Of a DNA stretch of 64,000 nucleotides, positions 1 to 8,781 are shown in pieces. The notes below the pieces were generated by a model that saw nothing but the letters and a program-made list of their open reading frames with translations, was not told the origin of the DNA and did no database searches. This DNA comes from Geminicoccus sp036263595 (GTDB lineage: Bacteria > Pseudomonadota > Alphaproteobacteria > Geminicoccales > Geminicoccaceae): NCBI RefSeq assembly GCF_036263595.1, contig NZ_DATAGQ010000201.1, positions 39,417 through 103,416 on the forward strand. The letters run 5' to 3'. Each line of letters begins with the position of its first letter. Position 1 is the stretch's first letter. Both the position numbers and the translations under genes were made by a program.

Positions 1-1084
1 GGATCCGCCCGGCCCGGTCCGCCAGCATCACCGCCGCGGCCACGCCCACGATGAGCAGGAGGTCGATCAGCGCCGCCCCCTCCACGGCCAGAAGGTCGTT
101 GGCGACGATGTCGCTCAGATCGTGGCCATGCGTCGCGGCGTGCCCGAGCGCCATGGCCAGGATGGTGGGCGTGAAGATGCCGATCCCATAGGTGCCGAGG
201 TCCTGCAGGAACCATGGGACCGAGGCCAGGACGGTGGCGCGCCAGTGGGAGGGCTGGAACAGGGTCTTCAGGCTGCGCGCCGAGACATGGCCGTGGCGCG
301 CGCGGGCGAGCCGGACGACCTTCGGGTAGGGCGGCCGGCGGTCGAGCAGCCGCCTGGCCTCCTGCTCCGCCTCCTCGGTGCGGCCATGGCTGACGAGCCA
401 GTGCGGGCTCTCGCTCACGAACAGCCGCCCCAGCGTCACGAGCAGGGCCGGAATGATCGTGACCGCATACATCCAGCGCCAGGCACCGACCCCGTCGACG
501 TTGGAGAGGACGACATAGCCGACGGCCGTGCCGCAGAGCGCGCCCACGGCCTGGAACCCGAACGCGCCGAGGACCAAGCGGCCGCGCGCGCCGGTCGGGA
601 TGCTCTCGGAAATGACGAGGTGCGCGGTCGGGTAGTCGCAGCCCAGCGCCACGCCGACCCCGAACAGGAAGAACACCGTCCAGCCGAAGTTCGGGCTTAC
701 CGACAGCAGCATCAGGAAGAGGACGAAGATCACCATCTCGACGATGAACATGAACTTGCGGCCGAACTGGTCGGCCAGATGGCCCAGCGCCAGGGCGCCC
801 ACCAGGATTCCGAACAGGCTGGCCGCGCCCACGATGCCGTGCTGCACGCCGTTCATGTCGAACTCGTCGGCCATGAGCGGCATCGCCACGCCGGTCATGA
901 ACACGACCAGCCCCTCGAAAAACTTGCCGGCAGCCGCGAGCCACCAGATCCGCCACTGCATGGACGTCAGTGGTGCCGCCGGCAGTGCCGTGCCGTCCCG
1001 CCATTGCGGCGGCTCGTCGATATAGTCCTGGAGCGGGCGTGCCGGTGGGTCCGCGGCTGCTTCGACGGAAGGTTCGAACGGCAC
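1..1084 (-). CDS. MFS transporter, sugar-porter type (3' end outside window)
   Basis: Inner-membrane secondary transporter of the major facilitator superfamily; substrate unknown, probably a sugar, polyol or small organic acid taken up with protons. The 361 visible residues start with a polar stretch of about 45 residues and then hydrophobic helices. The loop 2-3 signature GHLADQFGRK lies at about residues 101-110, IPTGARGRL follows TM4, and SESPHWLVSHGR after TM6 resembles the sugar-porter PESPRWL motif. The coding frame runs off the left edge, so the last transmembrane segments are missing. GTG was chosen as start because GGAGG lies at 1093-1097, 8 nt upstream; the in-frame protein begins VPFEPSVEAA. 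It lies 117 bp downstream of dctA on the same strand and may be read from the same transcript. Family assignment is firm; substrate is inference. Confidence 0.85.
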   Translation of the reverse strand, partial: MPFEPSVEAAADPPARPLQDYIDEPPQWRDGTALPAAPLTSMQWRIWWLAAAGKFFEGLVVFMTGVAMPLMADEFDMNGVQHGIVGAASLFGILVGALALGHLADQFGRKFMFIVEMVIFVLFLMLLSVSPNFGWTVFFLFGVGVALGCDYPTAHLVISESIPTGARGRLVLGAFGFQAVGALCGTAVGYVVLSNVDGVGAWRWMYAVTIIPALLVTLGRLFVSESPHWLVSHGRTEEAEQEARRLLDRRPPYPKVVRLARARHGHVSARSLKTLFQPSHWRATVLASVPWFLQDLGTYGIGIFTPTILAMALGHAATHGHDLSDIVANDLLAVEGAALIDLLLIVGVAAAVMLADRAGRI

Positions 1085-1201
1085 GGGCTCATCCTCCGGT
1101 CGACGCGAGGACCGCGCTCGGCCCTCCCCGGTGCTGAGCCATAGGGCAGCTTGTTTTTCAAGATGATGACGGTGATCAAGGGACCATGGGACCGGCGGCG
1201 C

Positions 1202-2557
1202 CTAGCTGGCCCGCCGCAGGTCCGCCGGCACGTGCACCTCCACCTCCGGCACCGCGTCCTCGTCCACCTTGCCGGCCAGGGCAGCGGACAGCTGCGCCTT
1301 GTCCAGTTCGCCTTCCCACCGCGCCACGACGATCGCGGCCACCGCGTTGCCGATGAAGTTGGTGAGCGCCCGGCACTCGGACATGAACCGATCGATGCCC
1401 AGGATCAGCGCCATGCCCGCCACCGGCACGGTCGGCACCACCGACAGGGTCGCTGCCAGGGTGATGAAGCCGGCACCCGTGACGCCGGCAGCCCCCTTGG
1501 AGCTCAGCATTGCCACCAGCAGGAGCAGGATCTCCTGGCCGAGCGTCAGGTCGATGTCCATGGCCTGCGCGATGAACAAGGCGGCCAGCGTCATGTAGAT
1601 GTTGGTGCCATCCAGGTTGAACGAATAGCCGGTCGGCACGACCAGGCCCACCACTGACGGCGAGCAGCCTGCCTTCTCCAGCTTCTCCATGAGCGACGGC
1701 AGCGCGGATTCGGACGAGCTGGTGCCGAGCACCAGGAGCAGTTCCTCCTTGATGTAGCGGATCAGGGAAAGGATCGAGAAGCCGTTGTACCTGGCGACCG
1801 CCCCCAGCACGACCAGCACGAACAGGACCGAGGTCAGGTAGAACGTGCCGACCAGGGCCGCGAGGTTGGCGACCGAGCCGATCCCGTACCGGCCGATGGT
1901 GAAGGCCATGGCGCCGAAGGCACCGAGTGGCGCCACCTTCATGACGATGTGCACGACCCGGAAGATCGCCATCATCGCGCTGTTGACGACGTTCAGCACC
2001 GGCTCGCCCCGCTCGCCGATCATGCCGAGCGCGATGCCGAACAGCACGGCGAAGAACAGGACCTGCAGGATGTCGCCGGTCACGAGCCCGCTCACCGCCG
2101 TGGTCGGGATGACGTTCAGGAGAAAGCCGGTCAGGGTCTGCTCGTGCGCGGCGCTGGCATAGCCTTCCACCGCCTTCGTATCGAGCGTGGCCGGGTCGAT
2201 ATGGAGGCCGCTGCCCGGCTGCACGACGTTCGCCACGATCAGGCCGATGACCAGGGCCAGGGTCGAAAAGGTGAAGAAGTAGAGGAACGCCTTGCCGGCG
2301 ACCCGTCCGACCTTCTTCAGGTCGCTCATCGAGGCGATGCCGGAAACCACTGTCAGGAAGATCACCGGCGCGATCACCATCTTCACCAGCTTGATGAAGC
2401 CGTCGCCGATCGGCTTCATCGCCGTCGCGACGTCCGGATAGAAATGGCCGAGGGTGATCCCGGCCGCGATCGCGATGAGCACCTGCACGTAGAGATGGCG
2501 GTACCACCTCCTGGGTCCGGCATGGGATGCGGGACCATGGGCTGTCGCAGGATTCAT
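1202..2557 (-). CDS. dctA: C4-dicarboxylate:cation symporter DctA
   Basis: Sodium- or proton-coupled uptake of succinate, fumarate and malate across the inner membrane (dicarboxylate/amino acid:cation symporter family, SLC1 fold). The 451-residue length is normal for DctA. Diagnostic segments are visible: the serine-rich re-entrant hairpin SSSESALPS, the GYSFNLDGTNIYMTLAA segment of TM7 and the TM8 region IDRFMSECRALTNFIGNAVAA, whose Asp, Arg, Thr and Asn residues contact substrate in the family. The start ATG has GGGAGG 7-8 nt upstream. The 254-bp divergent gap to the first hydrolase gene must carry its promoter. No dctB/dctD two-component pair is visible nearby, so regulation is unknown. 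High confidence in the family; a glutamate-type transporter is the main alternative. Confidence 0.93.
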   Translation of the reverse strand: MNPATAHGPASHAGPRRWYRHLYVQVLIAIAAGITLGHFYPDVATAMKPIGDGFIKLVKMVIAPVIFLTVVSGIASMSDLKKVGRVAGKAFLYFFTFSTLALVIGLIVANVVQPGSGLHIDPATLDTKAVEGYASAAHEQTLTGFLLNVIPTTAVSGLVTGDILQVLFFAVLFGIALGMIGERGEPVLNVVNSAMMAIFRVVHIVMKVAPLGAFGAMAFTIGRYGIGSVANLAALVGTFYLTSVLFVLVVLGAVARYNGFSILSLIRYIKEELLLVLGTSSSESALPSLMEKLEKAGCSPSVVGLVVPTGYSFNLDGTNIYMTLAALFIAQAMDIDLTLGQEILLLLVAMLSSKGAAGVTGAGFITLAATLSVVPTVPVAGMALILGIDRFMSECRALTNFIGNAVAAIVVARWEGELDKAQLSAALAGKVDEDAVPEVEVHVPADLRRAS

Positions 2558-2811
2558 GGGGCTGCCTCCCTGAGGATCCGATGCAGGCGCAACCGGCGGC
2601 AGGGCCGGCGCCCATGGTCGACCGCCAGCGTCCTCCGCCGTCGTGGACGAAGAGCATGAAGAGCCGGAAGTTCCCGTCCGGCGGGATCAGCCGAAGTCGC
2701 AGGCGAGACCGAGTGGAGTTTCCGCTTGCGGCATGGGGCCGGTGCGGCAACATGCTGCGATGTTCGGCGGGCCGGCGGACGGTCTGTCGCCAATGCCGTG
2801 CGACCGACGCG

Positions 2812-4224
2812 ATGCCTTCAATTGTCCTGCCCGTCCTGCTTTTCCTGTGCGGACTGATCCAGCTGTGCGAGCGGGCGGCGGCGTCGACCTACGAGCTTCA
2901 GCCCGACATCGTCTACGACGTCGTCACCGAACGCGATGGCGATGGCGTCCAGCGCACCGTTTCGCTCATGCTCGACTTCTACCGTCCCGTTTCGGCTGCC
3001 GGTCCGATGCCGCTCGTGGTCTATGTCCATGGCGGCTGCTTCGTCACCGGCACCAAGAGTGGCGTGCCCTCCTTCATCCGGGGCCTCACCGGCAGCGGGA
3101 TCGCAGTGGCCAGCGTCGAGTACCGCATGGCGCGCGATCCGCGCAAGCCGGCGGCCGGGCAGCAGCACTGGCCCTACCCCGCCGCCCTGAAGGACGTACA
3201 GCAGGCCGTGCGGTTCCTGCGCCAGAACAAGGACCGGTTCGGCCTGGATCCGTCGCGCATTGCTGTCCACGGCGAATCGACCGGTGGATATTTCGCCGCC
3301 GCCCTGGGTGTGCTGCCGCTCACCGACCGCGCCGGAAGGACCGATGCCTATTCGGTGCGCGTCGGCACGGTCTCGGACTGGTACGGGCGGACCGACTTCA
3401 CCCTGCCGAAGTCGCCGAACGGGTGGCCCTGTCACGAGTTCTGGCTGGCCAAGCCCCTCGACGAGCAGAGCAGGCCCGCGTTCGAGCAGGCCGGGATCAT
3501 TCCCCACGTCGATGGTGCTAGTGCCCGCCGTTTCCTGATCATCCACGGCAACCTGGATCCGCAGGTCGACATCGTGCACTCCACCTCGCTGTGGAACAGG
3601 CTGCGGGCGGCCGGCATCCCGGCGGTCATGTACGTGAACGAGGGACGCGGCCACCAGTTCAACAATGATCTGGCCGCCCAGGCCGTCACTCGCCGCTTTC
3701 TGCTGGAAGCGCTCCGGCCATTTGGTCAGCAGCCTGTCCTGTCACGGCTGCGGATCGATTCCGGCCGGCTCGAGACGCAAGGTGCTGCGCCCATCCCGGC
3801 CGGCTGGCAGACCGATCGCCACGCGAACCCGAACGCTCCCGGCCGCACGACCGTGGCTGGCGGGTGCCTGGCCCAGCCGATCGCCAATGCCGCCCCGTCC
3901 CTGGCCCAGATCTACCGCGATATCCGCTTCGGCAAGGCGTTCGGCTATCGCATTCCCGTGACGAACGGCGCCTATCGGGTCCGGCTGCACTTCGCCGAGT
4001 GCCGCTACACCAAGATCGGCCAGCGGCGCTTCGACGTCGGCCTGTTCGGCGTCCGCCTTCTGCGCGGCTACGATACGCTGAGGTCGACCCGTGGCCGGGT
4101 CGCCACTGCGGACATCCGCGAGCTGCACGCCATCGTCAGCAACGGCCGCCTCGACCTCGACTTCGCGACCACCAACAATGCTGACGCCTATGTCAGCGCG
4201 GTGCAGCTCGAGCGGCTCTTCTAG
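2812..4224 (+). CDS. secreted alpha/beta-hydrolase with C-terminal malectin-like domain (paralogue 1)
   Basis: Probable extracytoplasmic carbohydrate esterase. A hydrophobic signal sequence (about residues 1-24, ending AAAS) precedes an alpha/beta-hydrolase domain (about 30-305) of the BD-FAE/esterase-lipase type. Visible active-site elements are the oxyanion motif HGGC at 73-76, nucleophile elbow GESTGG with Ser156, Asp249 in GNLDPQVD and His281 in GRGHQF. Residues from about 310 to 470 form a second domain with the malectin signature (YRVRLHFAECRY, GQRRFDVGLFG, final VSAVQLERLF); malectin domains bind carbohydrate. Start 2812 was chosen because it opens directly into the signal sequence; the frame is open further upstream without signal character. 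A close paralogue follows directly. The actual ester and sugar are unknown. Domain calls are by motif recognition only. Confidence 0.82.
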   Translation: MPSIVLPVLLFLCGLIQLCERAAASTYELQPDIVYDVVTERDGDGVQRTVSLMLDFYRPVSAAGPMPLVVYVHGGCFVTGTKSGVPSFIRGLTGSGIAVASVEYRMARDPRKPAAGQQHWPYPAALKDVQQAVRFLRQNKDRFGLDPSRIAVHGESTGGYFAAALGVLPLTDRAGRTDAYSVRVGTVSDWYGRTDFTLPKSPNGWPCHEFWLAKPLDEQSRPAFEQAGIIPHVDGASARRFLIIHGNLDPQVDIVHSTSLWNRLRAAGIPAVMYVNEGRGHQFNNDLAAQAVTRRFLLEALRPFGQQPVLSRLRIDSGRLETQGAAPIPAGWQTDRHANPNAPGRTTVAGGCLAQPIANAAPSLAQIYRDIRFGKAFGYRIPVTNGAYRVRLHFAECRYTKIGQRRFDVGLFGVRLLRGYDTLRSTRGRVATADIRELHAIVSNGRLDLDFATTNNADAYVSAVQLERLF

Positions 4225-4407
4225 AGACCGATCACAAGGCGGCCGGAGCTTCACCATCCGAGATCCGACGCGGAGCGGCTGCTCTGGCGTCTGGTTCCGT
4301 CAGGCGTCAGCCGACACAGGCATCATCGTCCACCGCCGGTCCTGAGCCAGCCTGCAGCAGATGCACGAGGTTGCGCATCTCGCACGATCACTGTTTTCCA
4401 GGCTGTT

Positions 4408-4428
4408 ATCTTCAGCTAGCGTGAAGAT
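4408..4428. promoter_or_regulatory. inverted repeat in the AT-rich gap between the two hydrolase genes
   Basis: Seven-base arms ATCTTCA (4408-4414) and TGAAGAT (4422-4428) flank a 7-nt spacer containing GCTAGC. The dyad lies 180 bp after the first hydrolase stop and 97 bp before the second start. It could be an operator or a weak terminator. The gap 4225-4524 is much more AT-rich than its surroundings in its second half and contains no credible gene. Confidence 0.35.
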
Positions 4429-4486
4429 GTTTCTAAGATTCAGTCTTGCATGGTCAGCGATGAATCATGCGCTTCAACAATATTGC

Positions 4487-4514
4487 ATCATCTGTTCCAT
4501 CATTATTAGATGAT
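4487..4514 (+). promoter_or_regulatory. 5' leader dyad next to the Shine-Dalgarno of the second hydrolase
   Basis: ATCATCT (4487-4493) and AGATGAT (4508-4514) can pair across 14 nt. GGGAG at 4516-4520, the only good ribosome-binding site for the ATG at 4525, begins one base after the stem. A leader hairpin here could affect initiation; it may equally be chance in AT-rich DNA. Confidence 0.25.
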
Positions 4515-4524
4515 TGGGAGTACG

Positions 4525-5946
4525 ATGTGGAAGGATCCGTTCGTCTTCTTAAGAATGATAGTCATTTGTATTGCTTCTTCTTTTGCAATCCTGCTGGAAA
4601 CGATGCCACCGGCGCGCGCAGGCTTCATCCAGCAGCTCGACATCGTTTATGATGTCGTGACGGAACGTGATTCCGATGGTGAGCTTCGTACGGAAACCCT
4701 CAAATTGGACCTGTATCGGCCCAGGCTGACGAGCGGGCCGGCCCCTCTGCTCGTCTACATCCATGGCGGCTGCTATGTCCGGGGATCGAAGTCCCGCATC
4801 CCGACCTTCCTCAAGAACCTCGCCAACAGCGGCATCGCCGTGGCCAGCGTCGACTACCGGCTGGCGCCCGACCCGCTTAATCCGCAAGCCACCGCACACC
4901 AGAAGTGGCTCTTTCCCGCGGCCCTGAAGGACGTGCAGCAGGCGCTCCGCTTCCTGCGCAGGAACAAGGACCGTTTCCTGATCGATCCCGCCAGGGTCGC
5001 CGCCCACGGCGAATCAGCCGGCGGCTATCTGGCCACCGTTTTGGGCGTGATGCCCGTGACCGATCGCGAGGGCATGAGCGACGGCTATTCCGACCGCGTC
5101 ACCGCCGTCTCGGACTGGTACGGACGCAGCGATTTCACTCTGCCGGCATCGCCGGCGGGCGAGCCTTGCCATGAGTACTGGCTCGGGACCGCCCTGACGG
5201 CAGAAACCAAACCCGTGTTCCAGAAGGCCAGCCTTCTCCCTTACGTGAACGCGAGCAGCGTCCGCTACGTCCAGATCATGCATGGCAGCAGGGACCCCCA
5301 GGTCGATATCGTCCACTCCGTCCTGTTGAACGAGAAGCTGCGCGCCGCCGGCATCAAGCCCGACTTCTACCTGAACGAGGGCTGGCGCCATGGCTTTTCC
5401 GGCTCGCTCCTGGCTGAGGCGGTTACCAGGAACTTCCTCCTGCGTCGCCTGGGGCGGCCTCACCCCGAGGAATCGGTTCTCTGGAGTCTGCAGATCAACG
5501 CTGGACGGACCGACACGAGGGATCCAGACGCCCTGCCGGCATTCTATCAGGTCGACCAGTACATGGACCTGGCCGCGCCAGGCACGCCCATCCTGTACCA
5601 GGGATGTGTCGACCATCCGACCCTGCCCAGGCTCTACTGGGACGCACGCTACGGCAAGAAGTTCGGCTACAGGTTCCCCGTCGCCAACGGGGTCTACCGG
5701 ATCCGGCTGCATTTCGCGGAGTGCCGCTACACCAGGATCGGGCAGCGCCGGCAGACGGTCGGCCTGTTCGGCATCCCGATGCTCCGCAACCACGACACGC
5801 TCAGGTCGACCGGCGGCGGGTTCGCGACGCCCGATCTCCAGGAACTCAACGTCATCGTCCGCAATGGCCGTATCGACCTGGGCTTCGCCACCGCCAATGG
5901 CGCCAATGCGTCGATCAACGCGCTGGAGATCGAACGCCTGCTCTGA
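4525..5946 (+). CDS. secreted alpha/beta-hydrolase with C-terminal malectin-like domain (paralogue 2)
   Basis: Tandem paralogue of the preceding gene with the same architecture: signal sequence (about 1-32, ending PPARA before GF), alpha/beta-hydrolase and malectin-like C-terminus, 473 residues. The active site is intact: HGGC at 80-83, Ser164 in GESAGGY, Asp257 in GSRDPQVD and His289 in GWRHGF. The malectin core reads YRIRLHFAECRYTRIGQRR. Start 4525 is preferred to the ATG at 4510 because GGGAG (4516-4520) precedes it. The first 60 codons are noticeably AT-rich, unlike the rest of the gene. A 300-bp gap separates the pair, so they may be independently transcribed. Conserved blocks such as AALKDVQQA, FLR.NKDRF and VSDWYGR are shared between the two, showing duplication, while the N-termini and the linker near residue 310 have diverged. 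The substrate is unknown. Confidence 0.82.
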   Translation: MWKDPFVFLRMIVICIASSFAILLETMPPARAGFIQQLDIVYDVVTERDSDGELRTETLKLDLYRPRLTSGPAPLLVYIHGGCYVRGSKSRIPTFLKNLANSGIAVASVDYRLAPDPLNPQATAHQKWLFPAALKDVQQALRFLRRNKDRFLIDPARVAAHGESAGGYLATVLGVMPVTDREGMSDGYSDRVTAVSDWYGRSDFTLPASPAGEPCHEYWLGTALTAETKPVFQKASLLPYVNASSVRYVQIMHGSRDPQVDIVHSVLLNEKLRAAGIKPDFYLNEGWRHGFSGSLLAEAVTRNFLLRRLGRPHPEESVLWSLQINAGRTDTRDPDALPAFYQVDQYMDLAAPGTPILYQGCVDHPTLPRLYWDARYGKKFGYRFPVANGVYRIRLHFAECRYTRIGQRRQTVGLFGIPMLRNHDTLRSTGGGFATPDLQELNVIVRNGRIDLGFATANGANASINALEIERLL

Positions 5947-5964
5947 AAAGGGCAGGCGTTCCGC

Positions 5965-6081
5965 TCAAGCCAGCCAGAACCGCAGGACGAGCGACACCAG
6001 CCCCGTCGCGGCGACACCGGCGGCCCAGAGGCCCACGAACCACAGCCAGCGGCGCAGGCGCGAGGGCCGATCGGCAGTCAT
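5965..6081 (-). CDS. DUF2474 small membrane protein of the bd oxidase operon
   Basis: A 38-residue protein: basic N-terminus with RPSRLRRWLWF, then one transmembrane helix (about residues 14-36) ending RFWLA. It starts 2 nt after the cydB stop codon, on the same strand. Size, Trp-rich helix and position match DUF2474, the small subunit-like protein encoded after cioAB-type cydAB genes, analogous in position to CydX. Family knowledge suggests a structural or assembly role in the oxidase; no function can be read from the sequence itself. Confidence 0.8.
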   Translation of the reverse strand: MTADRPSRLRRWLWFVGLWAAGVAATGLVSLVLRFWLA

Positions 6082-6083
6082 GC

Positions 6084-7091
6084 TCAATGATAGCCCTCGT
6101 GCCCGGTCTTCCCCCTGAACACCCAGTAGGAATAGGCCGTGTAGGCCAGGATGACCGGGATCAGGACCGAGGCGCCGACCAGCATGAAGCGCTGGCTCTT
6201 CTCAGGGGATGCCGCGTCCCAGATCGTGATGGCACCGGGTATCACATAGGGGAACATGCTGACGCCAAGGCCGATCAGCCCCAGCGCGAACATGGCGAGC
6301 GTGAGCAGGAACGGCAGGTGCTCCCAGCGTCGCCGGATGCCGATGAAGAACAGCACCGAAGCCACCGCCACCAGGATCGGCACCTGGGCCGCGAACAGCA
6401 CCTGCGGGAAGGTGAACCAGCGCTGGTAGTAGGCCTCGCTGAGGAACGGCGTGGCCAGGCTGACCAGCACGATGCAGCCGATCATGGCCGGCCCCAGGAT
6501 CCGCGCGAACCGGAAGCAATGATCCTGGAGTTGCCCTTCGGTCTTCATGATCAGCCAGGTCGATCCCAGCAGCGCGTAGCCCACGACCAGGCTGACCCCG
6601 ACCAGGACGGTGAACGGCGTCAGCCAATCCCACCAGCCGCCCGCATAGGAGCGACCCTCGACGGTGATACCCTGCAGCAGCGCGCCCAGCGTGATCCCCT
6701 GCGCCAGGGCCGCGACGACGGAACCGGTGGTGAAGCCGATGTCCCACCAGCGGCGATGGCCGGGGTCGCGCCAGCGGAACTCGAAGGCCACGCCGCGGAA
6801 GATCAGCGCCAGCAGCATGGCGATGATCGGCGCGTAGAGGGCCGGCAGGATGATCGCATAGGCCAGCGGGAAGGCTGCCATCAGCCCGCCGCCGCCCAGG
6901 ATCAGCCAGGTCTCGTTGCCATCCCAGACGGGTGCCACGGTGTTGATGGCGCTGTCGCGCTCCAGGCCGGGCTTGAACATCGGGAACAGGATCCCGATGC
7001 CCAGGTCGAACCCGTCCATGACGACATAGGCGAACACCGCGAACGCGATCAGGAACGCCCAGACGGTGGTGAGATCGATATCGAAGCTCAT
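6084..7091 (-). CDS. cydB: cytochrome bd-type ubiquinol oxidase subunit II
   Basis: Membrane subunit II of the bd-type quinol oxidase, which reduces oxygen to water without pumping protons. The 335-residue protein shows the family N-terminus WAFLIAFAVFAYVVMDGFDLGIG, the conserved WDGNETWLILGGGGLMAAFP block and FRGVAFEFRWRD. Its ATG overlaps the cydA stop by 4 nt (ATGA), and the DUF2474 gene follows after 2 nt, giving a compact three-gene operon. The short Q-loop of the partner subunit suggests the cyanide-insensitive (CioB) branch rather than the E. coli CydB branch. Confidence 0.95.
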   Translation of the reverse strand: MSFDIDLTTVWAFLIAFAVFAYVVMDGFDLGIGILFPMFKPGLERDSAINTVAPVWDGNETWLILGGGGLMAAFPLAYAIILPALYAPIIAMLLALIFRGVAFEFRWRDPGHRRWWDIGFTTGSVVAALAQGITLGALLQGITVEGRSYAGGWWDWLTPFTVLVGVSLVVGYALLGSTWLIMKTEGQLQDHCFRFARILGPAMIGCIVLVSLATPFLSEAYYQRWFTFPQVLFAAQVPILVAVASVLFFIGIRRRWEHLPFLLTLAMFALGLIGLGVSMFPYVIPGAITIWDAASPEKSQRFMLVGASVLIPVILAYTAYSYWVFRGKTGHEGYH

Positions 7092-8527
7092 GCCCCGGCC
7101 TCCCCGGTCCTGGCGCCCATCATCCGCGGTGGCGAGAGCCCCGGTGCCGGCGTGATGCCGGCCGCGCGCTCCGGGCGGTTCTGGACGTCTTCCGGCCCCG
7201 ATTCACCAGCGACGGGCGGATGGCTCATCAGCTTGAGGATGTAGAGCGTGCCGGCCGAGAACACGACGAAGTAGACGATCACGAACATCAGGAGCGAGGT
7301 CGCCACGGCCGGTGCTTCCAGCGGCGCCACCGAATCAGCCGTCCGCAGCAGGCCGTACACGGTGAAGGGCTGCCGGCCGACCTCCGTGGTCACCCAGCCC
7401 GCGATCACCGCCACGAAGCCGGCGGGTCCCATCGCCATCGCGAAGCGATGGAGCGGCCGCCAGTGATAGAGCTGTCCCTTGAAGAAGGCGAACACGCTGA
7501 GCAGGCCCAGGGTCAGCATCAAGAAGCCCAGCCCCACCATGATGCGGAACGACCAGAACACGATCTCCACCGGCGGCCACTGGTCCCGCGGAACCGTGTC
7601 GAGGCCCGCCAGCGGCGCGTTGAGGTCGTGCTTCAGGATCAGGGACGACAGCTTCGGGATCGCGACCTCGTAATGCACCTCGCCCGCTTCCTCGTCCGGC
7701 AGGCCGAACAGGATCAGCGGCGCGCCGCCCTCGGAGCTCTGGAAATGGCCCTCCATCGCCATGACCTTGGCGGGCTGGTGCTCCAGCGTGTTCAGGCCAT
7801 GCGCATCGCCTGCGAAGATCTGGATCGGTGCCACCACCGCGATCATGCCCATCGCCATGGTGAACATGACCCTGGCGCCCTCGTTGATCTTGTCGCGCAG
7901 CAGGTGGAACGCGCCCACCGCGCCCACGACCAGGGCGGTGGTCAGGTAGGCCGCCAGCACCGTGTGGACGAGACGGTAGGGGAACGACGCGTTGAACACG
8001 ATCGCCCACCAGTCCTCCGGTACGAATTGCCCGACATCGTTGATGCTGTAGCCGCCGGGCGTGTGCATCCAGCTGTTCGCCGAGAGGATCCAGAAGGCCG
8101 AGAAGAACGTGCCGAACGCCACGGCCAGCGTCGCCGTGTAGTGCAGGCCCTTGCCGACCCGGTTCATGCCGAACAGCATGACGCCCAGGAAACCGGCCTC
8201 AAGGAAGAAGGCGGTGAGCACCTCGTACGCCATGACCGGGCCCAGCACCGGCCCGACCTTGTCCGAGAACACCGACCAGTTCGTGCCGAACTGGTAGGAC
8301 ATGACGATGCCGGACACGACGCCCATGCCGAACGCCAGGGCGAAGATCTTCAGCCAGTACTTGAACAGCCGGAGATAGACCTCCCGCCCGGTCCACAGCC
8401 ACAGCCCCTCCAGCACCGCCAGATAGCTGGCCAGGCCGATGGAGAAGGCCGGGAAGATGAAGTGGAAGGAGACCGTGAACGCGAACTGGATTCGGGCCAG
8501 CAACAGGGCATCGAATTGTTCAAGCAT
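7088..8527 (-). CDS. cydA: cytochrome bd-type ubiquinol oxidase subunit I, CIO-like
   Basis: Haem-bearing catalytic subunit of the bd oxidase; oxidises ubiquinol at the periplasmic face. The 479-residue protein starts MLEQFDALLLARIQFAF with the conserved His22 in VSFHFIFP. YEVLTAFFLEAGFLG carries the family acidic residues, RLVHTVLAAY the second His, and GWVTTEVGRQPF the quinol-site region. The segment between the two halves is short (about residues 250-320), as in cyanide-insensitive oxidases, so CioA is an equally good name. A Pro/Gly-rich C-terminal tail of about 45 residues is unusual. Start 8527 has GGAG 7 nt upstream at 8535-8538; the open frame extends 12 codons further up without a better site. 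First gene of cydA-cydB-DUF2474. Confidence 0.94.
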   Translation of the reverse strand: MLEQFDALLLARIQFAFTVSFHFIFPAFSIGLASYLAVLEGLWLWTGREVYLRLFKYWLKIFALAFGMGVVSGIVMSYQFGTNWSVFSDKVGPVLGPVMAYEVLTAFFLEAGFLGVMLFGMNRVGKGLHYTATLAVAFGTFFSAFWILSANSWMHTPGGYSINDVGQFVPEDWWAIVFNASFPYRLVHTVLAAYLTTALVVGAVGAFHLLRDKINEGARVMFTMAMGMIAVVAPIQIFAGDAHGLNTLEHQPAKVMAMEGHFQSSEGGAPLILFGLPDEEAGEVHYEVAIPKLSSLILKHDLNAPLAGLDTVPRDQWPPVEIVFWSFRIMVGLGFLMLTLGLLSVFAFFKGQLYHWRPLHRFAMAMGPAGFVAVIAGWVTTEVGRQPFTVYGLLRTADSVAPLEAPAVATSLLMFVIVYFVVFSAGTLYILKLMSHPPVAGESGPEDVQNRPERAAGITPAPGLSPPRMMGARTGEAGA

Positions 8528-8781
8528 CTCCGAACTCCAGGTGCACGCCGCCGTCAGCCACATCAGGCCGGATCGGTCCAGGCATCATGCAGGTTCGAGC
8601 GGAAAGATGGTTCGCAGTTGCGGTAGTCCCATGAAATTTCGTGCAGAAAGGATCTTCTGTCGCAGGGATCGGAGGCACCGCGGCGCCATCCGGTGTGCCA
8701 CGTCGTATTCTCACCGGCGCTCTGGTACAATCACTCCTGCGCCGGGCCCATCCGGACGTTGCGCAGCAGATCGGTGGCAGC

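Noticed and set aside
122..1144. Long + strand frame opposite the MFS transporter gene
   Set aside because: Translation is Arg/Gln/His-rich low-complexity typical of antisense frames in GC-rich DNA; the opposite strand gives a clear transporter. The same reasoning removes many other long antisense frames in the window.
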